DNA of 64,000 bases from G963677325 sp963810555 (GTDB lineage Bacteria; Bacteroidota; Bacteroidia; Bacteroidales; Prolixibacteraceae): contig CAWENX010000007.1 in assembly GCA_963810555.1 (NCBI GenBank), forward strand, positions 620,001 to 684,000, read 5' to 3'. The position numbers and the translations under genes are program-made. Numbering within the stretch: position 1 is the first letter of the stretch; each line of letters starts with the position of its first letter. Under the pieces are notes generated by a model. That model was not told the origin of the DNA. It was given only the letters and a program-made list of their open reading frames with translations, and ran no database searches. Positions 54,753 through 64,000 of the stretch are shown here, one piece after another.

Positions 54753-57143
54753 GGGTCTGATCTCCATTTCCAGTTACGAATTTCCGGCATGTCTTCGCCG
54801 TGTTTGTCGATGTACTGTTTATGCTCGATGAGCTTGTCCTGTACCATCTTCTTCAGCGTAGGCACCGCTTAGCACCCAATTGCGGCAGCCGATTTATCAC
54901 ATCCTGTACCAGGTGAAATCTGTCAAGATCGTTTAAAACCGTCATGTCGAAGTACGTTGTGATGGTGCCTTCTTCCTTATAGCCCCGAACATGCATGTTT
55001 TCATGGTTGGTACGGCGGTATGTCAACCGGTGGACCAGCCAGGGATATCCATGGAACGCAAAGACGATCGGCTTGTCTTTCGTGAATAAAGCATCGAAAT
55101 CCTGATCGCTCAGTCCGTGAGGATGTTCCGTATTCGGTTCCAGTTTCATCAGATCGACAACATTGATCACTCGGATTTTAAGATCGGGCAGATGTTCACG
55201 AAGAATAGAAACAGCGGCCAGGGTTTCAAGCGTTGGCACATCGCCGCAGCAGGCCATCACCACATCCGGTTCCGCGCCCTGATCACTGCTGGCCCATTGC
55301 CATATGCCGATCCCTTTGGTGCAATGTTCGATCGCATCATCCATGGTCAACCATTGAGGCGCCTGGTATTTGCCTGCGACCACGACGTTAACATAATGCC
55401 GGCTCCTCAGACAATGATCCCAGACCGACAGCAGGCAGTTGGCGTCGGGTGGAAGATATACGCGCACTACAGAGGCCTTCTTGTTGACTACATGATCGAT
55501 GAAACCGGGATCCTGATGGGTAAAGCCATTATGAGCCTGCTGCCAGACATGAGAGGCAAGCAGATAATTCAGCGATGCAATTTTCCGCCGCCACGGCAAT
55601 CCTGCGCTAACTTTCAGCCACTTGGCATGTTGGTTAAACATCGAATCGATGATATGAATAAACGCCTCGTAGCAGTTAAACAACCCGTGCCTTCCGGTAA
55701 GCAGATATCCCTCGAGCCAACCTTCACATTGATGCTCGCTCAGCATCTCCATCACCCGGCCCTCTGATGCAAGAAACTCATCGTTCTCTTTCGTCCTGGC
55801 TTCCCACTGCCGGTTGGTGACTTCAAAAACAGCATTCAACCGGTTGGAAAGTGTTTCGTCGGGACCGAAAATCCGGAAATTTCGTTGCTTCCGATTGAGT
55901 TTAACCACATCGCGCAGGAACTCTCCAAGCACATGTGTGTCGGCGGCCTGAACTGATCCCGGTGACGGCACTTTTACCGCATAGTTCCGAAAGTCAGGCA
56001 TAATCAGGTCATGCAGTAATAACCCGCCATTGGCATGAGGATTGGCGCCCATCCTTCGTTCACCTTTGGGTGCCAGTTCAGCCAGTTCCGGCATAAAACG
56101 GCCGTTTTCATCAAATAGTTCTTCAGGCTTATAGCTTTTCATCCAGTTTTCAAGAAGCTTTAGATGATCGGGATGTTCGGAATCCACAAGTAGAGGAATC
56201 TGGTGTGCCCGAAAAGTGCCTTCAATTTGCAAGTCCATCAACTACTTTCGGTCCTGTCCAGCCCTTGGGTGAGTTGAGGACGATCATTGGCCAGCGTGGC
56301 CGGTCAGCGTCGTTTTTGTCTCGCGCATTGCTTTGGATTTGCCGGATATTTTCAATGGTCTTATCCAAAGTACCGGCCATAAGTTGATGCATCTTTTCCG
56401 GTTCATCGCCTTCCACAAAGTAAGGAATCCAGCCATAACCACGGAGCAATTGATCAAGTTCATCATGACTCGATGCGGGCGAGCACGGTCGGGTTGGCTA
56501 TTTTGTAACCATTGAGATGCAGGATCGGCAGTACGGCTCCGTCAGTGATCGGATTTAGGAATTTATTGGAGTGCCATGCCGTCGCCAAAGGTCCTGTTTC
56601 CGCTTCGCCGTCACCGATAACACATGCAACGATCAGCTCCGGATTATCGAAGACAGCTCCGAAAGCATGACTGAGTGAATACCCCAACTCTCCACCCTCG
56701 TGAATCGATCCGGGACATTCCGGTGATACATGGCTGGGAATCCCACCGGGAAATGAGAATTGTTTGAACAGCTTTTTAAGTCCTGCTTCGTCCTGGCTGA
56801 TATTGGGATAAATCTCACTGTAAGTGCCTTCGAGATACGTATTGCCCACCAGGGCCGGGCCGCCATGACCCGGACCCGCGATATAAAACATATCCAGATC
56901 ATACTTTTTAATGACCCGGTTCAAATGAACATAGATAAAATTCTGCCCCGGTGTGGTGCCCCAGTGCCCAAGCAACATCGACTTTACATGTGACAGTTTC
57001 AGCGGTTCCTTAAGCAAAGGATTTTCGCAAAGATAGAGTTGTCCAACTGACAGATAATTGGCAGCCCGCCAATAAGCGTTCATCTTTTGCAGAAGTTCCT
57101 GCGATAATGGGTTATCCTTTTCATCAACATTTTTGTCTTTCAT
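54749..57143 (-). pseudogene. xfp: Xylulose-5-phosphate/fructose-6-phosphate phosphoketolase, frameshifted
   Basis: Successive frames give a complete TPP-dependent phosphoketolase of about 797 residues. N-terminus: MNAYWRAANYLSVGQLYLCE, GHWGTTPGQNFIYVHLNR, GPGHGGPALVGNTYLEGTYS, GELGYSLSHAFGAVFDNPEL, VIGDGEAETGP. Middle: GYGWIPYFVEGDEPEKMHQL and ENWMKSYKPEELFDENGR. C-terminal: GYPWLVHRLTYRRTNHENMH and the tail EHKQYIDKHGEDMPEIRNWK. Breaks lie near 56460, 56235 and 54855. It splits xylulose-5-P or fructose-6-P with phosphate into acetyl-P plus glyceraldehyde-3-P or erythrose-4-P. The acetate kinase gene is 13 bp upstream. Confidence 0.92.
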
Positions 57144-57156
57144 GATTATGTCATAT

Positions 57157-58367
57157 TTAAGTTTTTAGATTCACCTTCTGGCTAACCGTTTTGGCAATCA
57201 TCCATTCCTCGTCGGTATGAATGACGCGTACAGCAGATGCCCGGCATCTTTTGAAATAACCGGGGCATTTGCCTTGTTTCGTTTTTCTTCTATCTCTATT
57301 CCAAGATATCCCAATCCCTCACAAATACGGGAGCGAATGACAGGGCAGTTTTCACCAATACCACCTGAAAAAACAAGTGTGTCCAGTCCGCCAAGTGCAG
57401 CAGCGAAAGCTCCTATCCACTTCTTCGCCTGATAGCAAAATAATGCCACGGCTTCTGCCGCCCGAATGTCATCGGATTCCTTCGCGAGTAAATCGCGCAT
57501 ATCGGAACTTGTTTCAGAAATGCCAAAAAGCCCCGATTCATGATTGATCAGATGATTGAACTGCCTGGGTGTCAGATTTTCTGACTGCATCATGTACCAC
57601 GCGACACCCGGATCCAAATCACCAGGCCGGGTGCCCATCATTAGTCCACCGGCAGGTGTGAAGCCCATGCTGGTGTCAACACTCTTACCACCGTGGACAG
57701 CAGCCAGGCTCGATCCATTGCCAAGGTGAGCCAATATCACGCGGCCATTAGCTGCTCTTTTACCGGCAATGCGGGCGAGTTCCTCCATTAAATAAGCATA
57801 GGACAGGCCATGGAAACCGTATCGCTGTATCCCTATCGCATCAAAGCGACGTGGAATCGGCAGCAATTTAGCTACACGGGGCATTGTGCAATGGAATGCT
57901 GTATCAAAACATGCCACCTGAGGTAGTTTTGGATGTCGCTGACTGAATACCTCTATTAATTCAATTTCCTCGGGCAGATGATCTGAATCATAAGGAATAA
58001 TACGATGTAGTTCATCCAGCAATTCATGAGTGATGAGTTCGGGCTCAGTGTGTTTCATTCCGAAAACTACACGATGTCCAACGCCACTGATCAAAGAAAA
58101 ATCAATCTGCTTTTCAAGCCAATCAATCAGGAAATTTGCCACCGATTTGTGATCTGAGATTTCAATCCTAATATTGCCTTTCTTATTCTTTGTCAGGTTA
58201 TTGAAATCCAGATTAGTACCTTTTAACCCAATCCGATCAACCTTTCCATACAGAATTCGTTCTAATGGTCCATCAATGCGATACAGAGCAAATTTGATGC
58301 TCGACGAACCACTGTTAATCGCCAGAACTACTATATTGGCTGGTCTTATGGATGACTCATTTTTCAT
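57157..58367 (-). CDS. ackA: Acetate kinase (C-terminal frameshift)
   Basis: Converts acetyl phosphate and ADP to acetate and ATP. LAINSGSSSIKFALYRIDG opens the protein (about 14-32). GVGHRVVFG, QVACFDTAFHCTMPRVAKLL, RYGFHGLSYAYLMEEL, LGNGSSLAAVHGGKSVDTSM and FSGGIGENCPVIRSRICEGL are all present. The frame stops at 57198 after ASFIPTRNG. In the alternative frame the family end (AVRVIHTDEEWMIAKTVSQK) reads on to 57157, so one frameshift lies near 57235. The main frame of 389 residues covers the active site and may suffice. Pairs with phosphoketolase to conserve energy. Confidence 0.92.
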
Positions 58368-58381
58368 TCTCTATCCTCTTT

Positions 58382-59789
58382 AGTAGGGTGTGTAAAGAAT
58401 CGTTATCATAATGCCCGCGGGTGATTTACCTGATCGCCAGTGCTCTTCAATTTGTTCAAGTGCTTTTACCTTTGGTTTCCGGCACCAGCATATAAAAGAA
58501 GAACCAGGCGCCTATAGCTATGACTCCATATAAGCCAGAAAGTTACATGCGTGCCCAAAAATGCTACTAGGCTCAGAAAGGTCACCGCCACAACCAGATT
58601 CAATAGCCCAATTAGTAACCGTTACTGTGCTCATGGCCGCACCGCGAACCTTAAGTGGATAGATCTCGGAAATCATCAGCCAGAAGATCGGCCCAAGCCC
58701 AAAGGCGAAACAGGCGACATAAATCCCCAGACCGCCAATGGCGACATAACTTTTAAAACTCTCCAACTGCTGGAAATTGGAAAGCCGCGCCCAAGATCGC
58801 CAGCCCAATAATCTGGCCGGCAACTCCGACCAGTAACAAAGGCCTCCTGTCCGACCCGGTCGAGCAGGAAGATGGCAAGCACATGAAAAAGCCACATTAC
58901 CATGGTCAACCCCGCGCCGGCCAGAATCGCGGGACCTGCGCCGTTAATGCCGGCAAACTTAAAAATGGTCGGGGCGTAATAGATGACCGTATTAATGCCT
59001 GTTATCTGCTGAAATATCGCCAGCCCTAAGCCGACAATCAAGGGCATCCTTAGTGAAGGCTGAAATAGTCCTTTCATCCCGCCCGCACCCTGCTTTTCCA
59101 TGCTTTTCTGGATGTCCGTGATTTCCGGCCCTACGTCGGCTTCAGTCCTTACCCGCTGTAAAACCTGCTTCGCCTGTTCCAACTTTTGATCGGCTGATCA
59201 ACCAGCGCGGACTGTCCGGCAAAAGCCACATGCCAATGACCAGGGCAATGGACGGTATCGCCGCAAGACCAAACATATATCGCCATCCTCTGCTGGCAGG
59301 CAAAGGCATAGTCCACCAGGTAGGCAACCACGATGCCTCTGGTAATCGCCAGCATGTTGACCGCTACCAAAGAACCGCGAACTTTTGCCGGGACCAATTC
59401 GCCGATATACATCGGAGAAATAAATGAAGCGATTCCAATGGCGATTCCACTAACGAACATGCCTGCAATCAACCAGGGAACCGTTGGTGCAAAAGCCGTG
59501 CCAAGGGCGCTGACAGTAAAGATAATGCCGGCCAGTATGATCATTTTGCGTCGCCCGTAAGCGGGCAGTCAGTGCACCGCCGATTATTGCACCAACGACC
59601 GCACCCACTAAAACAGAGCTGACGACTATCTCTTCCATGGTGGCAGAAAGAGAAAACTGCTTTTTAATGAATAGTATAGCACCGGAGATTACCCCGGTAT
59701 CATAACCAAAGAGCAAACCTCCGAGAGCAGCAACCCCCACAGCGAAGTAGACAAATCGCTTTCACTTCTGATTTAGCCTTGTTTCCCAT
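58382..59789 (-). pseudogene. MFS sugar porter (sugar/H+ symporter), frameshifted
   Basis: From ATG 59789 (MGNKAKSEVK) the similarity passes through several frames: GVAALGGLLFGYDTGVISGA, VVSSVLVGAVVGAIIGGALT, GIASFISPMYIGELVPAKVR, SRGWRYMFGLAAIPSIALVI, LLPDSPRWLISR (the PESPRWL signature), FQQITGINTVIYYAPTIFKF, FAFGLGPIFWLMISEIYPLK and the C-terminal VPETKG. It is a twelve-helix importer of about 460 residues, of the XylE/GalP/GlcP type. At least four breaks. It would import the sugars released by the neighbouring glucoamylase or pentoses. Confidence 0.87.
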
Positions 59790-59809
59790 TTGTCTCACTC
59801 CTTTCTGCT

Positions 59810-62251
59810 TGGAGCCGTTTCCTTCTTTGCGCCATGCAGCAATACGAACCATGAAGTCGTTGCCTTCCCAATGATCTGCTTCTCGGCCAGTAGAACGTGA
59901 ATTTGATCTGTTTTCCTGCTGAAAGCGATTTGGTCGGAAGATCGGCCATATGAATATTAAGCCCGGCATCGTGAGTCTTACATGTCCTTGCAGGTTTTCC
60001 AGTCATCGGCAGTCCAGTGAACGACTGCTGGAGCCATTAACTCAATACGCAGGATTTTTCCAGGCAGGCATTGAGCGCAATCTTGTGATTGAACCTCCAC
60101 GTCATGCGCGGGGAAATGGTTTTTTCCTTCAGATAGCGTTTTACGGTTTGCGGCGGCAGATCGAAAAGCCGTCCATCTTGCAGTGAGCGTCATCAGCTTG
60201 AGATATTCGGCATGCGCCCACACCAGAGGCATGGCCGAACCGGATGGCCTGCCAAAATACAACTCGTGTTCAGGTATATCCGGTGTATCCCAAACTTGTT
60301 CCGGGATCAGGCCGCCATCATTGGCGAAGGATTCCAGTGCAGTCAGAAGTCCATTTGCGTTTTCGACCTGGCCTGCAGCCAGTTCGTAATGCGCCCGCTC
60401 GCCTGTGAGCAGCGGCCAGCCACGGCCAATCCCTGTTCCATCGAAAGGTGAACCATCCTCATGCTCGCCATAGCCGTCGTCGTTATACCGATGCCAGGTG
60501 GCACCGATCGGTGTCTCCACCTTGAGCAGGGCGTCAATGACTTTGACCGTATCGCGAATACGCGGGTCATCGGCCAGCGCGCAAACCAAAACGCACCAGC
60601 GCCAGCGCATCGGGACTCACCAGGTGACTGGCCAGGCGTGTATCCTCGGCGGCTGACACATTTTTAACTTGCACATTATTCTGATGACTGCTTCACACCT
60701 TCGCTCCGGCTGTCTTCGGCGCGATCCGGATATAATAGCCTTCGACCTTAAATTTCTTGCACCAGTCTGTACCGGACATATACATCCAGCGCTCGATGGA
60801 ATCATTCCAGACATCGGCGATTTCGCGTAGATAGGTTTGCGATGGAAGCTTCGTGATTCAAATCGGCCATTTCCGCCGCAACCAGCAGCGCCGCAATTTC
60901 CGCCCCGACTGTGAACGGCGAATAGCCCGGATCTTCCTCCCAGCGATCCTGTGGGCTGACCGGGCCGTTGCGCGCCAGATACCCGGCCGCTTTCCTTACC
61001 ATCGGCCAAAACATTTCCAGATCGCCCTGCAGCCAATGCCTTTTCGCGATGGGCCAGGTCTACCAGGAGAATCGGCAATGCCGTCTCGTCCATTTGGATT
61101 CCGTTCCAATAGGGCGAACCATCCAGCCACATATTCTGCGACCAGTGACCGTCCGACTGCTGGGTTCGCTGCAAATAATGCGAGCACCCGGCGGGCTTCC
61201 TCGTGCGCGCCGGCCGCGAGCAAACCTCCCGCCGTCTCCACCATATCTCGCGACCAGACGAGATGATAACCGCCCTGATCATCATCCCCCTTGCTGAATC
61301 CCCACGGAATCGCGAGGCTGGCGATGAGGGCACCGGGTGCCTGCTTGGATTCATGCGTGCGCAGGACGGCGAGACTTTTCTGGGTAAGATCGCCAGGAGC
61401 TAACTTCTCCCCGCTTCAGCGACGTGTGCGTCTTCGTCCATTCCTGCCAGCCGCTAATATAGTCGATGCTTTGCCTTGTCAAAACCATCGCGCAGGCTGG
61501 TTATGGCATTCCGGGCCGCTTCATCCGGGTCATTGCCAAAACCAAGTGCAAGGACAAATTTCCCTGCGATTTCAAAAGATCAATTCCGGCGGTCAAAGCC
61601 ACATTGCCGTTTTCAGCCCGCGTGTATTCCCAAGTCATCTGGTGGTGCGCCTTCAAATCCTGCCAGCCATCCGACGAACCGACGTAGCCGGCAGACCGCT
61701 TCGTCCACGGAGCCGAACAGGCCAACGCCAGGGCGCAATCATTCCGCTGCGCAAACAGCATTGGTGTTCCCTCGAACTCGCCCACCCAGGCGGTGTTGCC
61801 GCCGCCGTGATTTCCCAGATGCGGCGCAAGCACGACATGAAGGTGATAATCCGGTAAGGTCACCTTGCAGCGCGTCAAACTGAACCTGTTGTAACACCGT
61901 GTCCCGATGTGGATCGGTCACAACCTGCTTTTCAATGCGGTAGCGTCCATCATGGCAGGTGTTAACTAACCGGAATGCCGGAACACCGTCGGCCATCCAT
62001 TCCACTTCATGTCCCGTATCACGTTTCTCTTCGGAGAAGAAATCCTTTCCATCCGTGACGATCAATCCCATGTCCCGGATGCAGGCCTGGTCAATGCGAG
62101 GGTAATATATCTCGTTGAAGATTCCGTGGCTTAGCGTGAACCAGACACGGCTTTCGTTGCTGAGAGCAGTACCAACGCCGGTTTTAGCGCTGGAAGTCCA
62201 GCGAGCAGGAATTCCGGGAGCACCTGGTGCATAATTATTTGTTGTTTGCAT
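59810..62251 (-). pseudogene. GH15 glucoamylase/glucodextranase-type enzyme, frameshifted
   Basis: ATG 62251 starts MQTTNNYAPGAPGIPARWTS, then KTGVGTALSNESRVWFTLSH, GIFNEIYYPRIDQACIRDMG, GHEVEWMADGVPAFRLVNTC: the beta-sandwich domain of bacterial GH15 enzymes. Later frames give the (alpha/alpha)6 part (WSQNMWLDGSPYWNGIQMDE, GRGWPLLTGERAHYELAAGQ, SGSAMPLVWAHAEYLKL) and a C-terminal IRIELMAPAVVHWTADDWKT-like module. Repaired length is about 810 residues. The enzyme releases glucose from alpha-glucans such as starch, glycogen or dextrin-like intermediates. No signal peptide is seen, so it probably acts in the cytoplasm on storage polysaccharide. Many frame breaks. Confidence 0.82.
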
Positions 62252-62361
62252 CAAATCTCTTTTTAAAGTTTTATAAACTAATTTAATGAACAAATCTCTT
62301 ATGAAAGCCCATTCTCATTCACATGATTATCAGCGATTCTATCCTTGCTATCTTTTTTATA

Positions 62362-62997
62362 TCAATTGTTTAAGATCTTTAATCCAAGTGAAGAAAGTTC
62401 CGAACGTGTGGATTTGTAGTCAGTATGATAGATACTTCGGATCCCTAAATCTCTTGCAACATCTACGAACATCTGTGTATTTTCAATATATACAACATGT
62501 TCAGCAGGAATCTGTGCAATATCCAATGCTATCCGGAATATATCGGCATCGGGCTTTCGAAAATGGACAAAACAGGAAGATATGTAAAAGTCCACGAACC
62601 GGTTCAATTGAAATTTCTCTATTCTGTGTTTATTTAACTCCCTGGCTTCGTTGTTGACTACAGCTATTTTTAGCTTGTATTTTTCTTTCAACTGTTGCAC
62701 AAATTCAATCATTTCAGGGAAAGGAGTGGATTGTTCAAACATAAATTTCTGGAATTGATCAGGCGTGAATGCACGTTTCTGATAAAAAACCACCCGATTG
62801 AGGTATTCCTTCAGCGTAAGTTTCCCTTCTTCATAAGTAACGAAAGTGAGATGGTGCCGATCTTCCATATCATTATAGTCCAGATTAAATGTTTCGGCGG
62901 CTGATCTGCGTGACTCGTGTCCCCAGCCATTGGAAAGCAATACCCCACCAATATCTAAAAACAAAGTTGTAACGGGGATCAATTTATTCATTTTCAA
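62362..62997 (-). CDS. HAD-superfamily phosphatase
   Basis: A 211-residue HAD subfamily IA hydrolase, intact. Motif I TLFLDIGGVLLSNGWG (nucleophile Asp near residue 15), cap helices EGKLTLKEYLNRVVFYQKRA, motif II IAVVNNEARELNKHRIEKF, motif III/IV FRKPDADIFRIALDIAQIPA and VVYIENTQMFVDVARDLGIR. In motif I the second aspartate is Gly, common in YihX-like glucose-1-phosphate or sugar phosphatases. It lies between the glucose-6-phosphate dehydrogenase and glucoamylase genes and may act on a sugar phosphate. Confidence 0.88.
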   Translation of the reverse strand: MKMNKLIPVTTLFLDIGGVLLSNGWGHESRRSAAETFNLDYNDMEDRHHLTFVTYEEGKLTLKEYLNRVVFYQKRAFTPDQFQKFMFEQSTPFPEMIEFVQQLKEKYKLKIAVVNNEARELNKHRIEKFQLNRFVDFYISSCFVHFRKPDADIFRIALDIAQIPAEHVVYIENTQMFVDVARDLGIRSIYHTDYKSTRSELSSLGLKILNN

Positions 62998-63058
62998 ATA
63001 TTTTAAAATTAGAGAGCGATAGATGAAGTTTTAATATTTCAGGATGATTTGATTTTCA

Positions 63059-64000
63059 TCATTTTTCTGCCAATTCCGTTGGTAATGGCCAATGATGTCC
63101 GGGATTGAGTAATCCATCAGCTTCCTTCGGCCCCCAGGTGCCGGAAGCATAATTTGGAAAATCAGTTGGAGGTTTACCCGACCAGACATCAAGGATTGGC
63201 ATGATGATTTGCCAGGCAGCCTCGACCTGATCAGCCCGCATAAAAAGAGTAGCATCACTGTTCATCACATCCCAAAGTAACGTTTCATAAGCATCCGGTA
63301 TAGGTATTGAAAAGCTTTGCTGATAATTGAACCGCATAATCACCGGTTTTAACAATAATTTCGTTCCTGGTTGCTTTGCCTGAAAGCGCAGCACAATACC
63401 TTCATCCGGTTGAATAGACAAAATGAGACAGGCTGATTGCCAATCGTGTAGTGGCTTCAGGAGGAAAGGACTTATGCGGTACGGCACGAAATTGTATTGT
63501 AACTTCCGATACTTGCCTCGGAAGACGTTTCCCGGTTCGGAGATAAAAAGGCACATCCTGCCATCGCCAGTTATCTACAAAGAGCTTCAATGCAACAAAT
63601 GTCTCGGTAAGATGAATCATGGGAAACACCGGACTTCTTCACGATATCCGCATAATTCTTTTACGTCCTTGCATACCCTTGCCATATTGCCCCCGAACTG
63701 CAAACTCATTCACCTTATCTTTTGGTATTGGTCCGGATGGCATGAAGAACATCTACTTTCTTGTTACGTATTTCATCTGCATTAAATGAGACCATAGGTT
63801 CCATAGCAATAAGACAGAGCAATTGCATCAGGTGATTTTGTACCATATCCCTTAATGCCCCTGCTTTCTCATAATACTCTCCGCGGTGTTCAACACCTAA
63901 ATCCTCGGCGACAGTAATGGTTACATAATCTACATACCTTCGGTTCCAAATAGGTTCAAAGAGTGGATTGGCGAAACGGAACGCGAGAATATTCTGTACG
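63059..64000 (-). pseudogene. zwf: Glucose-6-phosphate 1-dehydrogenase (5' part beyond window), frameshifted
   Basis: Reading leftward from the right edge: QNILAFRFANPLFEPIWNRR, YVDYVTITVAEDLGVEHRGE, YYEKAGALRDMVQNHLMQLL (Zwf central region), then after a shift VNEFAVRGQYGKGMQG-like sequence, ETFVALKLFVDNWRWQDVPF, YLRTGKRLPRQVSEVTIQFR, and in a third frame YETLLWDVMNSDATLFMRAD, QVEAAWQIIMPILDVWSG and PNYASGTWGPKEAD. This is the C-terminal two thirds of Zwf, which oxidises glucose-6-phosphate and feeds the pentose phosphate pathway. Breaks lie near 63640-63720 and 63460-63540. The rest of an oxidative branch (gnd, pgl) may lie beyond the edge. Confidence 0.88.

Noticed and set aside
53404..54872. 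Long plus-strand frames opposite DUF2254 (for example 54174-54872)
   Set aside because: They are antisense frames opened by the high GC content; the minus strand shows clear membrane-protein similarity.

Overview
The window looks like chromosomal DNA from a member of the Bacteroidota, probably an anaerobic or facultative environmental lineage. The evidence is the gene content (DUF2851, DUF4294, BlaR1-type M56 sensors fused to TonB C-terminal domains, an OmpA/TPR lipoprotein), an AT-rich composition over most of its length, and a TTG/TATCTTTG promoter of the Bacteroidota type before the blaI-like gene. One tRNA (Phe) is present; there is no rRNA and no CRISPR.

Layout. 1-3.4 kb: a Tat-exported DegT-type aminotransferase (cut by the window edge), tRNA-Phe, an M16 protease broken by one extra base, and an O-methyltransferase. 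4-9 kb: a BlaI repressor with two M56/TonB fusion sensors, an orphan TonB-domain lipoprotein and a 14-copy 25-bp minisatellite. 9-17 kb: TPR protein, DUF2851, a K+ channel with RCK domain, and a phosphorelay (hybrid kinase, Hpt, NtrC-type regulator). A 29-bp tandem duplication appears to have cut the Hpt domain off the kinase. 17-30 kb: housekeeping genes, including rpsO-pnp, a TPR/OmpA lipoprotein, a PIG-L deacetylase, a SpoU methyltransferase, arginine deiminase, DUF4294 and GNAT genes. 30-32 kb: a gene-poor repeat desert with a glycoside hydrolase remnant. 32-36.6 kb: two SDRs, an NTF2-like protein, a GC-richer aldo/keto reductase and a YceI protein.

39.0-43.7 kb holds the most interesting system: a compact four-gene operon coding for a multi-rhodanese sulfurtransferase (EanB-like), a histidine trimethyltransferase (EanA/EgtD-like) and an OpuC/EgtU-type ABC transporter (permease fused to binding protein, then ATPase). 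It reads as oxygen-independent ergothioneine synthesis coupled to dedicated transport. Just upstream, in opposite orientation, lie truncated pieces of a DUF427 gene and of a second copy of the rhodanese gene, marking a duplication/inversion.

43.7-46 kb is a graveyard of IS3, IS21 and IS110 remnants. From 48.2 kb to the right edge the base composition becomes visibly GC-richer and every gene lies on the minus strand: glucose-6-phosphate dehydrogenase, HAD phosphatase, GH15 glucoamylase, sugar/H+ symporter, acetate kinase, phosphoketolase, DUF2254, RpiB, a small membrane protein, class I aldolase, a SpoIIAA-like protein and a plasma-membrane H+-ATPase with a DUF2934 tail. A baeRF3 protein follows at 47-48 kb. 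Together they look like an acquired module for breaking down alpha-glucans through the pentose-phosphate/phosphoketolase route to acetyl phosphate and ATP. Most of its long genes carry one to many frameshifts while protein similarity continues across each break. That points to sequencing or assembly error, or to very recent en bloc decay.
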